Shown: positions 1 to 8,037 of the stretch, in pieces | How the letters are laid out: every line of letters starts with the position of its first letter | Position numbering within the stretch: position 1 is the stretch's first letter | Assembly (NCBI GenBank): GCA_003450655.1 | Contig: DMFG01000154.1 | Location: forward strand, 1-14,907 | Direction: 5' to 3' | DNA length: 14,907 nt | Origin: Coxiellaceae bacterium | Lineage (GTDB): Bacteria > Pseudomonadota > Gammaproteobacteria > Coxiellales > Coxiellaceae | Position numbers and translations under genes: made by a program | Notes under the pieces: model-generated | Told to the model about the DNA's origin: nothing | Database searches by the model: none | Seen by the model: the letters and a program-made list of their open reading frames with translations, nothing else

Positions 1-1
1 A

Positions 2-1261
2 AGAACGCGAGATGGATTTTTTGTAGTGACTTTTTTGTGGGTTGTCTTATCGATGTTTGGTGCAATCCCATTATGGTTAAATCAGTATACGCATATTGGC
101 TTTACTGATGCTGCATTCGAGTCTGTGTCAGGGATTACGACAACAGGTGCAACAGTATTGACTCATCTTTCTGATTTACCTAGGTCGATTTTATATTATC
201 GCCAGCAATTACATTTTTTTGGTGGAATGGGTATTATTGTTTTGGCAGTGGCTATTATGCCAATTCTTGGTATTGGTGGTATGCAGTTATATCGTGCTGA
301 GGTAGTTGGCCCGCTAAAAACTTCAAAATTTAAACCTCGAATTGCTCAGACAGCAAAGTCATTGTGGTTAATTTATCTAGGCTTAACCGTGGCTTGTATG
401 CTCTCTTATTGGGCTTGTGGGATGTCTTTTTTCGATGCGCTAGGTGAAAGCTTTGCTACTGTCGCAACGGGCGGCTTTAGTATGCATGAAGCGAGTTTTG
501 CTTTTTATAAAAGTCCAGCAATAGAAGTTGTTGCAATAATCTTTATGATTTTAGGTTCATGTAATTTTGCATTGCACTTTTATTTTTTATCATCACGGAA
601 ATTATCAACCTATTGGAGAGACTATGAGCTCATCGTCTTTTTGAGGATTGTTTTGCTTGCTACAATGGTTATCTCTTTGTATATGATTATTGGGTATCAT
701 TATTCGATTGTGCATAACCCTTTTCATGTGTTGTTTACAGTTGTCTCACTAGCAAGCACTACCGGCTTTACTACGGTGGACTTTAATCAGTGGCCAACGT
801 TTGTTCCTGTTCTATTAATGATTATTGCAATGGTTGGTGGTTGCGGTGGTTCCACGAGTGGAGGTATTAAGGTAATTCGCTACCTTATGGTTAAAGAGCA
901 GGGGCGTCGAGAGATCAAGCAGCTTATTCATCCTAATGCTATTTTGTCGATTAAAGATGGCGGTGGTAGTCAGTTTCCAGATAAGGTGCTGCAATCCATT
1001 TGGGGTTTTTTTTCAGTTTATTTATTTTTATTTTGTTTTTTGATCCTGCTGTTGTTAGCGACGGGGATGAATTTGAGAACGGCTTTTGGTGCTTTAGTGG
1101 TGTGTATTGCTAATACAGGTGCATCGATCGGTGATGTGGCGCACGGGTTTAGTCACCTGCAGTCATCGGAGAAGTGGTTATTAATCTTTGCTATGTTCTT
1201 AGGCCGTTTAGAAATCTTTACTATATTAGTTTTATTATCACCCAGTTATTGGAGGCGCTAA
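2..1261 (+). CDS. trkH: Trk system potassium uptake protein TrkH (5'-truncated by window edge)
   Basis: This is the membrane-embedded, K+-translocating subunit of the Trk uptake system, which normally works with the cytoplasmic nucleotide-binding regulator TrkA (not in the window). The frame is open from base 2. The GTG at base 26 is not a true start, because the residues before it (RTRDGFF) already match the TrkH family. About 419 residues remain, against roughly 480 for full-length TrkH, so some 60 N-terminal residues lie off the left edge. Three selectivity-filter loops are plain: TTTGAT near base 140, VATGGFS near 465 and STTGFTT near 760. The fourth is the more divergent ANTGASIG near 1110. 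The stretch FFGGMGIIVLAVA...GIGGMQLYRAE is diagnostic of TrkH rather than KtrB. It converges on the thioesterase gene with a 14-bp gap. Confidence 0.93.
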   Translation, partial: RTRDGFFVVTFLWVVLSMFGAIPLWLNQYTHIGFTDAAFESVSGITTTGATVLTHLSDLPRSILYYRQQLHFFGGMGIIVLAVAIMPILGIGGMQLYRAEVVGPLKTSKFKPRIAQTAKSLWLIYLGLTVACMLSYWACGMSFFDALGESFATVATGGFSMHEASFAFYKSPAIEVVAIIFMILGSCNFALHFYFLSSRKLSTYWRDYELIVFLRIVLLATMVISLYMIIGYHYSIVHNPFHVLFTVVSLASTTGFTTVDFNQWPTFVPVLLMIIAMVGGCGGSTSGGIKVIRYLMVKEQGRREIKQLIHPNAILSIKDGGGSQFPDKVLQSIWGFFSVYLFLFCFLILLLLATGMNLRTAFGALVVCIANTGASIGDVAHGFSHLQSSEKWLLIFAMFLGRLEIFTILVLLSPSYWRR

Positions 1262-1264
1262 TAC

Positions 1265-1300
1265 GCTAAAGAGTATTATTTCTTTAGAATATTTTTTTCT
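1265..1300. terminator. Possible AT-rich terminator hairpin between trkH and the convergent thioesterase gene
   Basis: A 7-bp perfect inverted repeat, CTAAAGA (1266-1272) and TCTTTAG (1281-1287), has an 8-nt spacer and is followed on the plus strand by a T-rich run at about 1289-1299. It lies just after the trkH stop and overlaps the last codons of the minus-strand thioesterase gene. The stem has only two G/C pairs, so it would be weak. Position and T-run favour a role in ending trkH transcription. Confidence 0.4.
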
Positions 1301-1755
1301 TTTTCGGCTAATTCAATGCGCATCTTTTTTCGAAGTTCTGCTTCTTTGAATCGCCTTTTTTGTTCATCTGTTTTGCAGATTAAAGGGTTTATAGTCACGG
1401 GTTTATGGTTGTCATCGAGTGCTATCATGGTGAAGAAGCAGGAGTTTGTGTGGGTGACAGTGCCTGTTGTGAGGTCTTCTGCTATCACTTTGATGCCAAT
1501 TTCCATGGATGAGTTGCCAACATGATTGATTGAAGCAAGACAGGTCAGTAAGTTTCCTACATGAACGGGATGCTTGAAAACCACCTGGTCAACAGAAAGG
1601 GTGACAACGTAACGCCCGCTATAACGAGCAGCGCAAGCATAAGCGACTTTGTCAAGAAAGCTGAGTAATTGCCCACCATGAATATTGCCAGCAAAGTTGG
1701 CTTGGTTTGGTGTCATGACTTCAGACATAGTGATGCTAGTTCGTTGTTCTTCCAT
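1276..1755 (-). CDS. Acyl-CoA thioesterase, hotdog fold (YciA/YkhA/BFIT type)
   Basis: A 159-residue cytoplasmic acyl-CoA hydrolase that would release free fatty acid and CoA. The family signature is at residues 20-36: NFAGN, then HGGQLL, then FLDK. Asn24 and Asp35 match the expected active-site Asn and Asp of hexameric hotdog thioesterases. The segment VTLSVDQVVFKHPVHVGNLL is the following beta-sheet part of the fold. The last 30 or so residues are highly charged and probably helical, a tail also seen in YkhA-like members. The start at 1755 is preceded by AAGGG, which overlaps the stop codon of the upstream permease (TAAGGG), 8 nt away, so the two are probably co-transcribed and perhaps translationally coupled. 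The acyl-chain preference cannot be told from sequence. A symbol is withheld because several paralogous thioesterases look alike. Confidence 0.88.
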   Translation of the reverse strand: MEEQRTSITMSEVMTPNQANFAGNIHGGQLLSFLDKVAYACAARYSGRYVVTLSVDQVVFKHPVHVGNLLTCLASINHVGNSSMEIGIKVIAEDLTTGTVTHTNSCFFTMIALDDNHKPVTINPLICKTDEQKRRFKEAELRKKMRIELAEKEKNILKK

Positions 1756-1763
1756 GATATCCC

Positions 1764-3356
1764 TTATTGCTCAGTTTTAGGTAGGTGATGCTCCAGTTCA
1801 TCAATATAGCATTGTGTTTCTTCTGGCGCTAATCGGAGGTGTATGGCAAGCCACATAATGCCTAGACTAAATAATAGTACTGTAAGGATGTCCCAACCAA
1901 AGGGGAGTAGATTGATTCCATGTCCAAAAGAACCTAGGTATGAGATGAGTGTGAGCCCCCCAAAATAGGGCCATAACCAGAGTGCGCAACGACTATTTAA
2001 CGGAATGCTTCGAGCAGTGGCATTGATGGTTCGATAGCCAAATAAAATGATTATGCCTGCGATAATGGCTAATGAAAGTTTGGAGATAATGTCCCAGCCA
2101 CTCCAGTAGGCTAAGCAATTGCAAAGGAAAAATGCTGTGTATGACCATAATCGAGGAAATGGTAGTTTTAATAAGCGGGATTGATTGGGTATTTGGTACC
2201 GTAAAGCTAATAGACTGATAGGTCCTATGACATAGCTAATGGCCATGAGTGATGTTAAAAATGTCACCATGGCTTTCCAGCCTGGAAGAGGTGTGAACAT
2301 CAGCATGCCAACACAAAAATTCACAAGAATAGCTTTTGCTGGATTTCCTTGGTGGTTAAGGCTATGTAAAAAGTTGGGTAAACAACCGTTTGCACTGGTG
2401 GCATAGAGTGACCGACTGGAGCTGGCCATGTACATGAGGGCTGCTGCTAACGGGCCAATGATAGCTCCGAGATACAGTAGCGGTAGGAGCCCTTGTAAGT
2501 GATCTTGTAATAAAATAGTCGTAAACGGGCTGTTGCTATGACTGAGTTGAATATTAGCCCACCCCTTACTAATGTTGGTGGGTTGTAATGAGGTCAGAAA
2601 CGCTAGTTGAAGTAGTAGGTAGATGGTTAGGCAAAGTGTAATCGACCCAATGATGGCATAAGGCAGTGCTGTGCCTGGGTTTTTGGCCTCTCCTGCCATT
2701 TCACAGGCTTGTTTGAATCCGTTGAATGCAAAAATAATGCCTCCAGAAGCAATGGCGGCAAAGATGCCGTGAAAGCCATACGGAGAAAAATCACTGCGTG
2801 GATAAAGTGGGTGGTGATGCAGTGTGGCAATCATGAAAATGCTAATGACTAGGATGATCGGTAGGATAATTTTCATAATGGTTAGTGCATTGTTTGCGCG
2901 AATTAACCAACGTAGAGAGTAAATATTAATGCTACTAATGATTAACATTAAAAAGGTTGCTGTGATGTAACCTTGATGGGTTAGTTGCCCTGTATTGGGT
3001 AGTGCTAAAGAAGGGAAGAATAAGGTCAGGTATTGAATAACACCTTGAACCTCTGTGGGTACGAGAGCTGTGTAAGAGAGCCAGATAAACCAAGAGAATA
3101 TAAAGGCGACTAATGTGCCATGAGTATATTGAGGTACGCGAACACTGGATCCTGTGAGGGGTAGCATGGCGCTTATTTCAGCAAAAGTAAATGCAATAAT
3201 GATGAGTAAGATGCCACCTAGAATCCAAGAGATAATCGCTGCTGGGCCTGCAAGTTGTGAGGTGTAATAGGCAGAAAACATCCAGCCTGAACCGAGAATC
3301 GCGCTAACAGAAGTGAATAACAAACCATTAGGGGAGAGTGAGCGTTTCTGAATCAT
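1764..3356 (-). CDS. APC-superfamily amino-acid permease
   Basis: A 530-residue inner-membrane transporter, probably an amino acid:proton symporter. The first helix carries the APC unwound motif GSG (residues 22-24). TM6 shows the family pattern IIFAFNGF...EAKNPG...LP at about residues 208-232. Hydrophobic segments along the whole chain give an estimated 12-14 helices. The short N-terminus and the GSGWMF...QLAGPAAIISW start recall the aspartate/glutamate:proton symporter (YveA-like) branch, but that resemblance is from memory and substrate is not determined. The ATG at 3356 has only a weak upstream GTGAA-type ribosome site. It was kept because the protein must begin just before TM1. The gene is first in a two-gene unit with the thioesterase and diverges from polA over a 133-bp gap. 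Confidence 0.88.
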   Translation of the reverse strand: MIQKRSLSPNGLLFTSVSAILGSGWMFSAYYTSQLAGPAAIISWILGGILLIIIAFTFAEISAMLPLTGSSVRVPQYTHGTLVAFIFSWFIWLSYTALVPTEVQGVIQYLTLFFPSLALPNTGQLTHQGYITATFLMLIISSINIYSLRWLIRANNALTIMKIILPIILVISIFMIATLHHHPLYPRSDFSPYGFHGIFAAIASGGIIFAFNGFKQACEMAGEAKNPGTALPYAIIGSITLCLTIYLLLQLAFLTSLQPTNISKGWANIQLSHSNSPFTTILLQDHLQGLLPLLYLGAIIGPLAAALMYMASSSRSLYATSANGCLPNFLHSLNHQGNPAKAILVNFCVGMLMFTPLPGWKAMVTFLTSLMAISYVIGPISLLALRYQIPNQSRLLKLPFPRLWSYTAFFLCNCLAYWSGWDIISKLSLAIIAGIIILFGYRTINATARSIPLNSRCALWLWPYFGGLTLISYLGSFGHGINLLPFGWDILTVLLFSLGIMWLAIHLRLAPEETQCYIDELEHHLPKTEQ

Positions 3357-3454
3357 TGAGTTTCACTGTTATTAATTTTAAAGTGCGATAGTTTAAACTG
3401 AATTGAAGTCTGGGTCATTAAAAAGAATCGTAGCTCTGAGTATAGAAAACACGC

Positions 3455-3460
3455 TATACT
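3455..3460 (+). promoter_or_regulatory. Candidate -10 box for polA
   Basis: TATACT, preceded by CGC, lies 30 bp upstream of the chosen polA start in the polA/permease divergent region. Five of six bases match the sigma70 -10 consensus. No convincing -35 is seen 16-18 bp upstream, so this remains tentative. Confidence 0.33.
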
Positions 3461-3489
3461 GCTCTGCTTATTTCATCAGGGTGGTTTGT

Positions 3490-6192
3490 ATGGTTAAAGA
3501 TACACCAAAAGTTTTGGTTGATGGTTCCTCTTATTTATTCCGTGCTTATTATGCTATGCCTGCGTTAACTACTCAGCAAGGTTTTCCTTCTGGTGCAATC
3601 TATGGCGTAGTTAATATGCTAAAACGCTTGCAAAAAGATTATCCAAACTCAGAGGTTATTGTTGTCTTTGATACTAAAGGTAAGACGTTTCGTCATGAAC
3701 TGTATTCTGAATATAAAGCTAATCGTGCTGCGATGCCTGATGACTTGGCTCAACAAATAGCCCCGTTGCATGAAATCATTGAAGCCATGGGATTTCCTTT
3801 AATCAAGGTTCCTGGTGTAGAAGCAGATGATGTCATTGGTACTTTAGCTGTAGCGTTTTCTAAAGTTGGTCAACAGGTGTTGATCTCAACTGGCGATAAA
3901 GACATGGCGCAGCTGGTTAATGATCATGTGACATTAGTCAATACGATGACGCATCAAGTATTAGATATCGAGGGAGTACAAGATAAATTTGGTGTTCGAC
4001 CTGATCAAATTATAGATTACTTGGCGCTCATTGGTGATACCTCTGATAATGTTCCTGGTATTCCCAAAGTGGGACCAAAAACAGCTGTTAAATGGTTGCA
4101 ACAATATAAAAGCCTTGAAGGTGTTATTGAAAATGCATCAGCTATCACGGGTAAAGTGGGTGAGAATTTACGAGCCCATTTAGATCAGCTGAAGTTATCA
4201 GAAGAATTAGTAACGATTCAGTGTTCAGTTCCGTTGTCTTCATCAATCAGTGATTATTCTATGTTGCCCGCTAATGCTTCGGCGTTAAAACACTGGTATG
4301 ACAAGTTGGAATTTTCTACTTGGCTAAAAGAGTTGGTAACTAAGACTTCAGGTGAGCAGCCTGTTGTTGATGAAGTAGAGCCATCGCAGGCTTATGATGT
4401 TATTTTAAATGAAGCAGCTTGTTTGCAGTGGATTAAAAAAATTGAGACGGCATCTGTATTTGCATTAGATGTTGAGACAACCAGCTTAGATGATATGTCG
4501 GCAGAGCTGGTTGGTATTTCTTTAGCGGTCGCGCCTGGTGAGGCAGCTTATATTCCTTTAATGCATGACTATTCTGATGCGCCATCACAGTTAGATACGC
4601 AGTGGGTCTTGGAGCAGTTGAGGCCTATTTTACAAGATGTATCACGTTGTGTTGTGGGGCATAACATTAAATATGATTGGAAGGTCTTGTGTCGTTATGG
4701 TTTAGAAATCATGGCGCGTTGTGATGATACTTTGTTGCAATCCTATGTGTTACATAATGTCACTGTGCGACATGATATGGATACTTTGGCCGAGAAGTTC
4801 TTAGGTCATCAAACAATGACCTATGAGTCGGTTGCTGGGAAAGGGGCTAAGCAGAAAACATTTAATCAAATCTCGTTGGATGTTGCCGCACCATATGCGG
4901 CAGAAGATGCAGATATTACTCTACAATTGTTTATGAAGTTTGATCAGGCGTTACATGATGAGCCAACCTTGCGATCAGTTTATGATACTATAGAGCAACC
5001 TTTGCTATTGATCTTGACGCGCATCGAGTATCACGGAGTGTTGCTAGACACGGAATTGTTATCTTTGCAAAGCAAGGATTTATCGGCTCATATTGAACGC
5101 TTAGAGCAAGAGGCGTATCAATTAGCTGGAGCGCCATTTAACTTAGCGTCACCAAAGCAGCTGCAAGAAGTGTTATTCGAAAAGCTTCAGTTGCCTGTTA
5201 TAAAAAAGACACCTAAGGGCCAGCCATCGACAGCAGAGGCTGTTCTTCAGGAACTCGCTGCTGATTATCCTTTGCCTCATATTATTGTGCAGTATCGCAG
5301 TTTGGCAAAATTAAAATCGACTTATACCGATAAGCTTCCACAGCAAGTGAATTCGCAGACAGGTCGTGTTCATACGCATTATAATCAGGCGGTCACTTCT
5401 ACAGGGCGCTTATCCTCTAATAATCCAAACTTGCAGAATATCCCTGTGCGTACCGAAGAAGGGCGTCGTATTAGGCAGGCTTTTATTGCGCCGGAAGGTA
5501 AGATTATTGTGGCAGCTGATTATTCTCAAGTAGAGTTGCGTATTATGGCGCATGCCTCAAAAGATCAGGGAATGATTCAGGCATTTGAACAAGGGTTAGA
5601 TATTCATCAATCAACTGCAGCAGAAGTATTTGGTGTTCCCGTTGAGTCGGTGACAGCTGAGCAACGTCGACATGCTAAAGCGATTAATTTTGGTTTATTA
5701 TATGGGATGTCAGCCTTTGGTTTATCAAAACAGTTAAATGTAGATCGTCAAGCCGCGCAACTTTATATCGATGCATATTTCGATCGGTACCCTGCAGTAT
5801 TGCAATATATGGAGTCAGCTCGCCAACAAGCGGCTGATCAAGGTTATGTGACAACTTTGTTAGGTCGTCGACTAGTGATACCGGAGATTAATGCATCGAA
5901 TGTTATGCGAAGGAAAGCTGCTGAACGAGCTGCCATTAATGCTCCATTACAGGGTACGGCTGCAGACTTGATTAAGTTAGCGATGATTAACTTGCAGCAG
6001 TTACTGTTAGATCAGCGGTTAGAAATGACGTTGATTATGCAGGTGCATGATGAGCTTGTTTTTGAGGTAAAAAAATCCGATCAAGATGCTGCAATTGCAT
6101 TGATTCGTCAATCTATGGAGCAAGTCATGTCATTATCGATACCATTAATTGTTGATATTGGTGTTGGTAGTAATTGGGAAGTGGCGCATTAA
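3490..6192 (+). CDS. polA: DNA polymerase I
   Basis: A 900-residue repair and Okazaki-fragment-processing polymerase with all three domains. The 5'-3' exonuclease covers about residues 1-290, with LVDGSSYLFRA, the VEADDVIG and STGDKDM acidic clusters and GDTSDNVPG. The 3'-5' proofreading domain (about 305-490) keeps its metal-binding acids Asp327 and Glu329 (DVETTSLD), Asp396 (KYDW) and Asp473 (YAAED), so proofreading should be active. The polymerase domain (about 500-900) has motif A DYSQVELR (Asp677), the O-helix KAINFGLLYG and motif C VHDE (Asp854). The frame is open up to a TTG at 3403, but the ATG at 3490 is preferred: homologues begin with the VLVDGSSYLFRA block right after it, and AGGG sits 9 nt upstream. 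rpiA follows 14 nt downstream, probably in the same transcript. Confidence 0.97.
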   Translation: MVKDTPKVLVDGSSYLFRAYYAMPALTTQQGFPSGAIYGVVNMLKRLQKDYPNSEVIVVFDTKGKTFRHELYSEYKANRAAMPDDLAQQIAPLHEIIEAMGFPLIKVPGVEADDVIGTLAVAFSKVGQQVLISTGDKDMAQLVNDHVTLVNTMTHQVLDIEGVQDKFGVRPDQIIDYLALIGDTSDNVPGIPKVGPKTAVKWLQQYKSLEGVIENASAITGKVGENLRAHLDQLKLSEELVTIQCSVPLSSSISDYSMLPANASALKHWYDKLEFSTWLKELVTKTSGEQPVVDEVEPSQAYDVILNEAACLQWIKKIETASVFALDVETTSLDDMSAELVGISLAVAPGEAAYIPLMHDYSDAPSQLDTQWVLEQLRPILQDVSRCVVGHNIKYDWKVLCRYGLEIMARCDDTLLQSYVLHNVTVRHDMDTLAEKFLGHQTMTYESVAGKGAKQKTFNQISLDVAAPYAAEDADITLQLFMKFDQALHDEPTLRSVYDTIEQPLLLILTRIEYHGVLLDTELLSLQSKDLSAHIERLEQEAYQLAGAPFNLASPKQLQEVLFEKLQLPVIKKTPKGQPSTAEAVLQELAADYPLPHIIVQYRSLAKLKSTYTDKLPQQVNSQTGRVHTHYNQAVTSTGRLSSNNPNLQNIPVRTEEGRRIRQAFIAPEGKIIVAADYSQVELRIMAHASKDQGMIQAFEQGLDIHQSTAAEVFGVPVESVTAEQRRHAKAINFGLLYGMSAFGLSKQLNVDRQAAQLYIDAYFDRYPAVLQYMESARQQAADQGYVTTLLGRRLVIPEINASNVMRRKAAERAAINAPLQGTAADLIKLAMINLQQLLLDQRLEMTLIMQVHDELVFEVKKSDQDAAIALIRQSMEQVMSLSIPLIVDIGVGSNWEVAH

Positions 6193-6206
6193 TACGGGGG
6201 TAGCCT

Positions 6207-6899
6207 ATGTTTAAGGGTAAACAGACTAAACAGCAAAAGCAGATGGTTGCTCAAGCTGCCTTAGAGTATGTTCCTATGGATGGTGTGATTGGCGTAGGCA
6301 CAGGATCTACCGTAGAGTATTTTATTGAAGCATTAGCGAGCATTAAGCATCAGATTAAGTCAGCGGTGCCTAGCTCTCAGGTGACTCGTGATTTATTGAA
6401 AAAGCAAGGTATTGCTATTGCAGAATTGAATCATGTTCCCTCGGTGGATGTTTATATCGATGGTGCTGATGAATTTAACCCTTACTTGTCATTGATTAAA
6501 GGGGGTGGTGGTGCCTTAACACAGGAAAAGATCATTGCAGCTGCGAGCAAACAGTTTGTCTGCATTGTGGATGCCAGTAAGGAGGTCGCCTGTCTTGGTA
6601 AGTTCCCATTGCCTGTAGAGGTATTGCCAATGGCGCGTAGTTTTGTCGCGCGTGAGATGGTTCGGTTAGGTGGGCAACCAGAATATAGAGAAGGCTTTGT
6701 TACGGATAATGGAAATCTCATTTTGGATATTTATCAGCTGGATTTAAGTGAGCCAATGGCCATGGAACGACAGATTAATAATATCCCTGGCGTTGTTACC
6801 AACGGAATATTTGCTTTGAGAGGCGCTGATGTCGTATTGATAGCTGATGAGGCAGTTAGGCAGGTTTGTTCTCGGGGCAGTTCTCGTAATGAGTCTTAA
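6207..6899 (+). CDS. rpiA: Ribose-5-phosphate isomerase A
   Basis: A 230-residue cytoplasmic enzyme interconverting ribose 5-phosphate and ribulose 5-phosphate in the non-oxidative pentose phosphate pathway. The phosphate-binding loop GVGTGST is at residues 29-35. Active-site acids Asp85 and Asp88 lie in YIDGADE, Lys98 in KGGGGAL and catalytic Glu107 in LTQEKI, each shifted four residues from the E. coli enzyme. Length is near the usual 219. A GGGGG run at 6196-6200 serves as ribosome site, 6 nt before the ATG. The 14-nt gap after polA suggests co-transcription. The last 44 bp overlap, tail to tail, the gene on the opposite strand. The overlap encodes the C-terminal tail (about residues 217-230), beyond the conserved core. 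Confidence 0.96.
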   Translation: MFKGKQTKQQKQMVAQAALEYVPMDGVIGVGTGSTVEYFIEALASIKHQIKSAVPSSQVTRDLLKKQGIAIAELNHVPSVDVYIDGADEFNPYLSLIKGGGGALTQEKIIAAASKQFVCIVDASKEVACLGKFPLPVEVLPMARSFVAREMVRLGGQPEYREGFVTDNGNLILDIYQLDLSEPMAMERQINNIPGVVTNGIFALRGADVVLIADEAVRQVCSRGSSRNES

Positions 6900-7470
6900 C
6901 CTTTTTCTGACTGGTTTCGTAGATATGATCACGTAACGCAAGAATGGTTTTATCAAAGTTATAGAGATCATCTTCCCAGTCAATCGATAGAGCTTTTTCG
7001 AGTTCATTCCAGGTTGATATGTCGGCCTCATTATGTTGGATTTTACATTCGAGCTTGTCTAGCGCGTAGATCAGTTTTGCTTCGGGTGTTTTTCTTTCTT
7101 CAAACTCTAACCATAGACGGTGAATTTCATTACCCATTGTAGGGCCTAATAGGGTGGCGATTTCATGGATAGCAGCTTCTTCTTTGGCCTGCTTGTTATC
7201 ATGATCTTCTTTGGTGATTAGGTCAAAGACGGGTATATCGCCAGATAGTGCTTCTACACAGTCGTGTATAATGGCCATCTTTAATGTCTGAAGTAAGTTG
7301 ACTGGATGCTCTAGGTTTGGGTGAATGGTGAGTGTCAAGAGAGATAAGCGCCAGGAGTGTTCAGCAACGCTTTCTTGTCGGTCTGAAGAGGTCCAGCTGT
7401 GGCGTAACTCATCCTTCAGTCTCTCCATGAGACCCATAAAGGACATGATGCTCTCAATGCTTGTGTTCAT
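6856..7470 (-). CDS. HD-domain 5'-deoxynucleotidase-like protein (YfbR/HDDC2 family)
   Basis: A 204-residue metal-dependent HD phosphohydrolase, by family likely to remove phosphate from deoxynucleoside 5'-monophosphates. The metal-binding set is complete: His38 (SVAEHSW), His69-Asp70 (IIHDCVEALSGDIP) and Asp138 (ALDKLE). These positions follow YfbR (His33, His68/Asp69, Asp137) closely. The ESVAEHSWR wording and 204-residue length are nearer the HDDC2-type branch than E. coli YfbR itself, so no symbol is given. A strong ribosome site, GGGAGG (7478-7483 on the complement), precedes the ATG. Two inverted repeats lie just upstream. The 3' end runs 44 bp into rpiA on the other strand. Exact substrate is inferred from the family only. 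Confidence 0.87.
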   Translation of the reverse strand: MNTSIESIMSFMGLMERLKDELRHSWTSSDRQESVAEHSWRLSLLTLTIHPNLEHPVNLLQTLKMAIIHDCVEALSGDIPVFDLITKEDHDNKQAKEEAAIHEIATLLGPTMGNEIHRLWLEFEERKTPEAKLIYALDKLECKIQHNEADISTWNELEKALSIDWEDDLYNFDKTILALRDHIYETSQKKVKTHYENCPENKPA

Positions 7471-7492
7471 TTTTTATCCTCCCTGGTTCATC

Positions 7493-7530
7493 CTGATAAT
7501 TTATGATATCAGACAATTAAATAAATTGTC
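7493..7530. repeat. Two abutting inverted repeats upstream of the HD-nucleotidase gene
   Basis: The first repeat is CTGATA (7493-7498) with TATCAG (7507-7512) around an 8-nt centre. The second is GACAATT (7512-7518) with AATTGTC (7524-7530) around AAATA. Both are perfect in their arms and share base 7512. They lie 23-60 bp upstream of the nucleotidase start, where an operator or leader structure could act. The stretch is AT-rich, so chance palindromes are possible. Confidence 0.35.
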
Positions 7531-7585
7531 GTGAATTTACGCCAGTAATTAAGGTTTTCCTAAGCTTAAAACTAAGTCGGTGAGC

Positions 7586-7613
7586 TTGCTATTATGTTCT
7601 CAAGCAGTATAAT
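7586..7613 (+). promoter_or_regulatory. Sigma70-like promoter of csrA
   Basis: TTGCTA (7586-7591), a 16-bp spacer and a perfect TATAAT (7608-7613) make the best housekeeping promoter in the window. Transcription would begin near 7620, about 190 nt before the csrA start. The only plus-strand gene downstream before the terminator at 8059-8067 is csrA. Confidence 0.6.
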
Positions 7614-7619
7614 GCGTGC

Positions 7620-7809
7620 TCATGTTGTACCGGGTTTGAGCTAATATTGAACACCCCATGATCATTTGTGAGTCTTTATTAAAGTTCACTGTGTTCTGTT
7701 CAGACGGTTGGTGGCTATCGGAAATGTGTTACAACGTATGAATGACAATGATAGACCTAGAGAGAGGCAACCGCTAGCTTTAGGTAAGAGCATAATGAAG
7801 GAGAGGCTC
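7620..7809 (+). promoter_or_regulatory. Long 5' leader of csrA
   Basis: If the promoter at 7586-7613 is used, the csrA mRNA carries a leader of about 190 nt. It contains two GGA motifs, the core of CsrA binding sites: one at 7720-7722 and one inside the ribosome site AAGGAGAGG (7798-7806). A hairpin could form between CCTAGAG (7756-7762) and CTTTAGG (7778-7784) with one G-U pair. CsrA is known to repress its own translation in E. coli through such sites, so the same may hold here. The region has no tRNA and no separate gene that I can support. Together with the promoter and inverted repeats it accounts for the 339-bp gap. Confidence 0.4.
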
Positions 7810-8004
7810 ATGTTAGTCTTAACAAGATCTATTGGCGAAAGGCTGATCATTAATGATGGCGAGATCAAGCTTAGTGTACTGGAAGTAAAAGGTAATCAAG
7901 TGCGTATTGGTATTGATGCGCCACGTGATGTATCTGTTCACCGTGAAGAAGTTTTTGAACGTATTCGTTCTGAGAACCAAGAAAAGTCAGATACGACTAG
8001 CTAG
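7810..8004 (+). CDS. csrA: Carbon storage regulator CsrA, RNA-binding translational regulator
   Basis: A 64-residue dimeric RNA-binding protein that binds GGA-containing mRNA leaders to repress translation or alter stability. Key features are present: MLVLTR at the start (Leu4, Arg6 in beta-1), the [13 protein letters not shown] core and SVHREE with Arg45, equivalent to Arg44 of E. coli CsrA. One residue is inserted in the loop near 15-18 (NDGE). The ATG at 7810 is chosen because it has a strong ribosome site (AAGGAGAGG) and gives the family's exact N-terminus. The frame stays open upstream to 7708, but the extra residues match nothing in CsrA and the N-terminal strand is part of the RNA-binding face. 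It is a single-gene unit closed by the terminator downstream. In legionella-like bacteria CsrA controls life-cycle switches; whether that applies here is unknown. Confidence 0.96.
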   Translation: MLVLTRSIGERLIINDGEIKLSVLEVKGNQVRIGIDAPRDVSVHREEVFERIRSENQEKSDTTS

Positions 8005-8037
8005 TCTTTTATAGAATTATCTTTTTTTGAAGACAAA

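Noticed and set aside
26..28. GTG as a true start of trkH
   Set aside because: The open frame continues upstream with TrkH-like residues to the window edge, so the gene is cut off rather than short.
3403..3489. TTG-initiated 29-residue extension of DNA polymerase I
   Set aside because: Family members start just before the VLVDGSSYLFRA block. The extension covers the likely promoter and has no clear ribosome site.
6744..7031. 95-codon minus-strand frame across the rpiA/HD-nucleotidase junction
   Set aside because: It lies wholly within the two real genes in a different frame and shows no family features.
7708..7809. N-terminal extension of CsrA, starting in frame up to 34 residues earlier
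   Set aside because: The extra residues match nothing in CsrA, whose N-terminal strand is fixed at MLxLTR. A strong ribosome site sits directly before the ATG at 7810.
7614..7809. tRNA or other structured RNA gene in the gap before csrA
   Set aside because: No cloverleaf, acceptor pairing or CCA end could be found. The only hairpin is short and contains a G-U pair.
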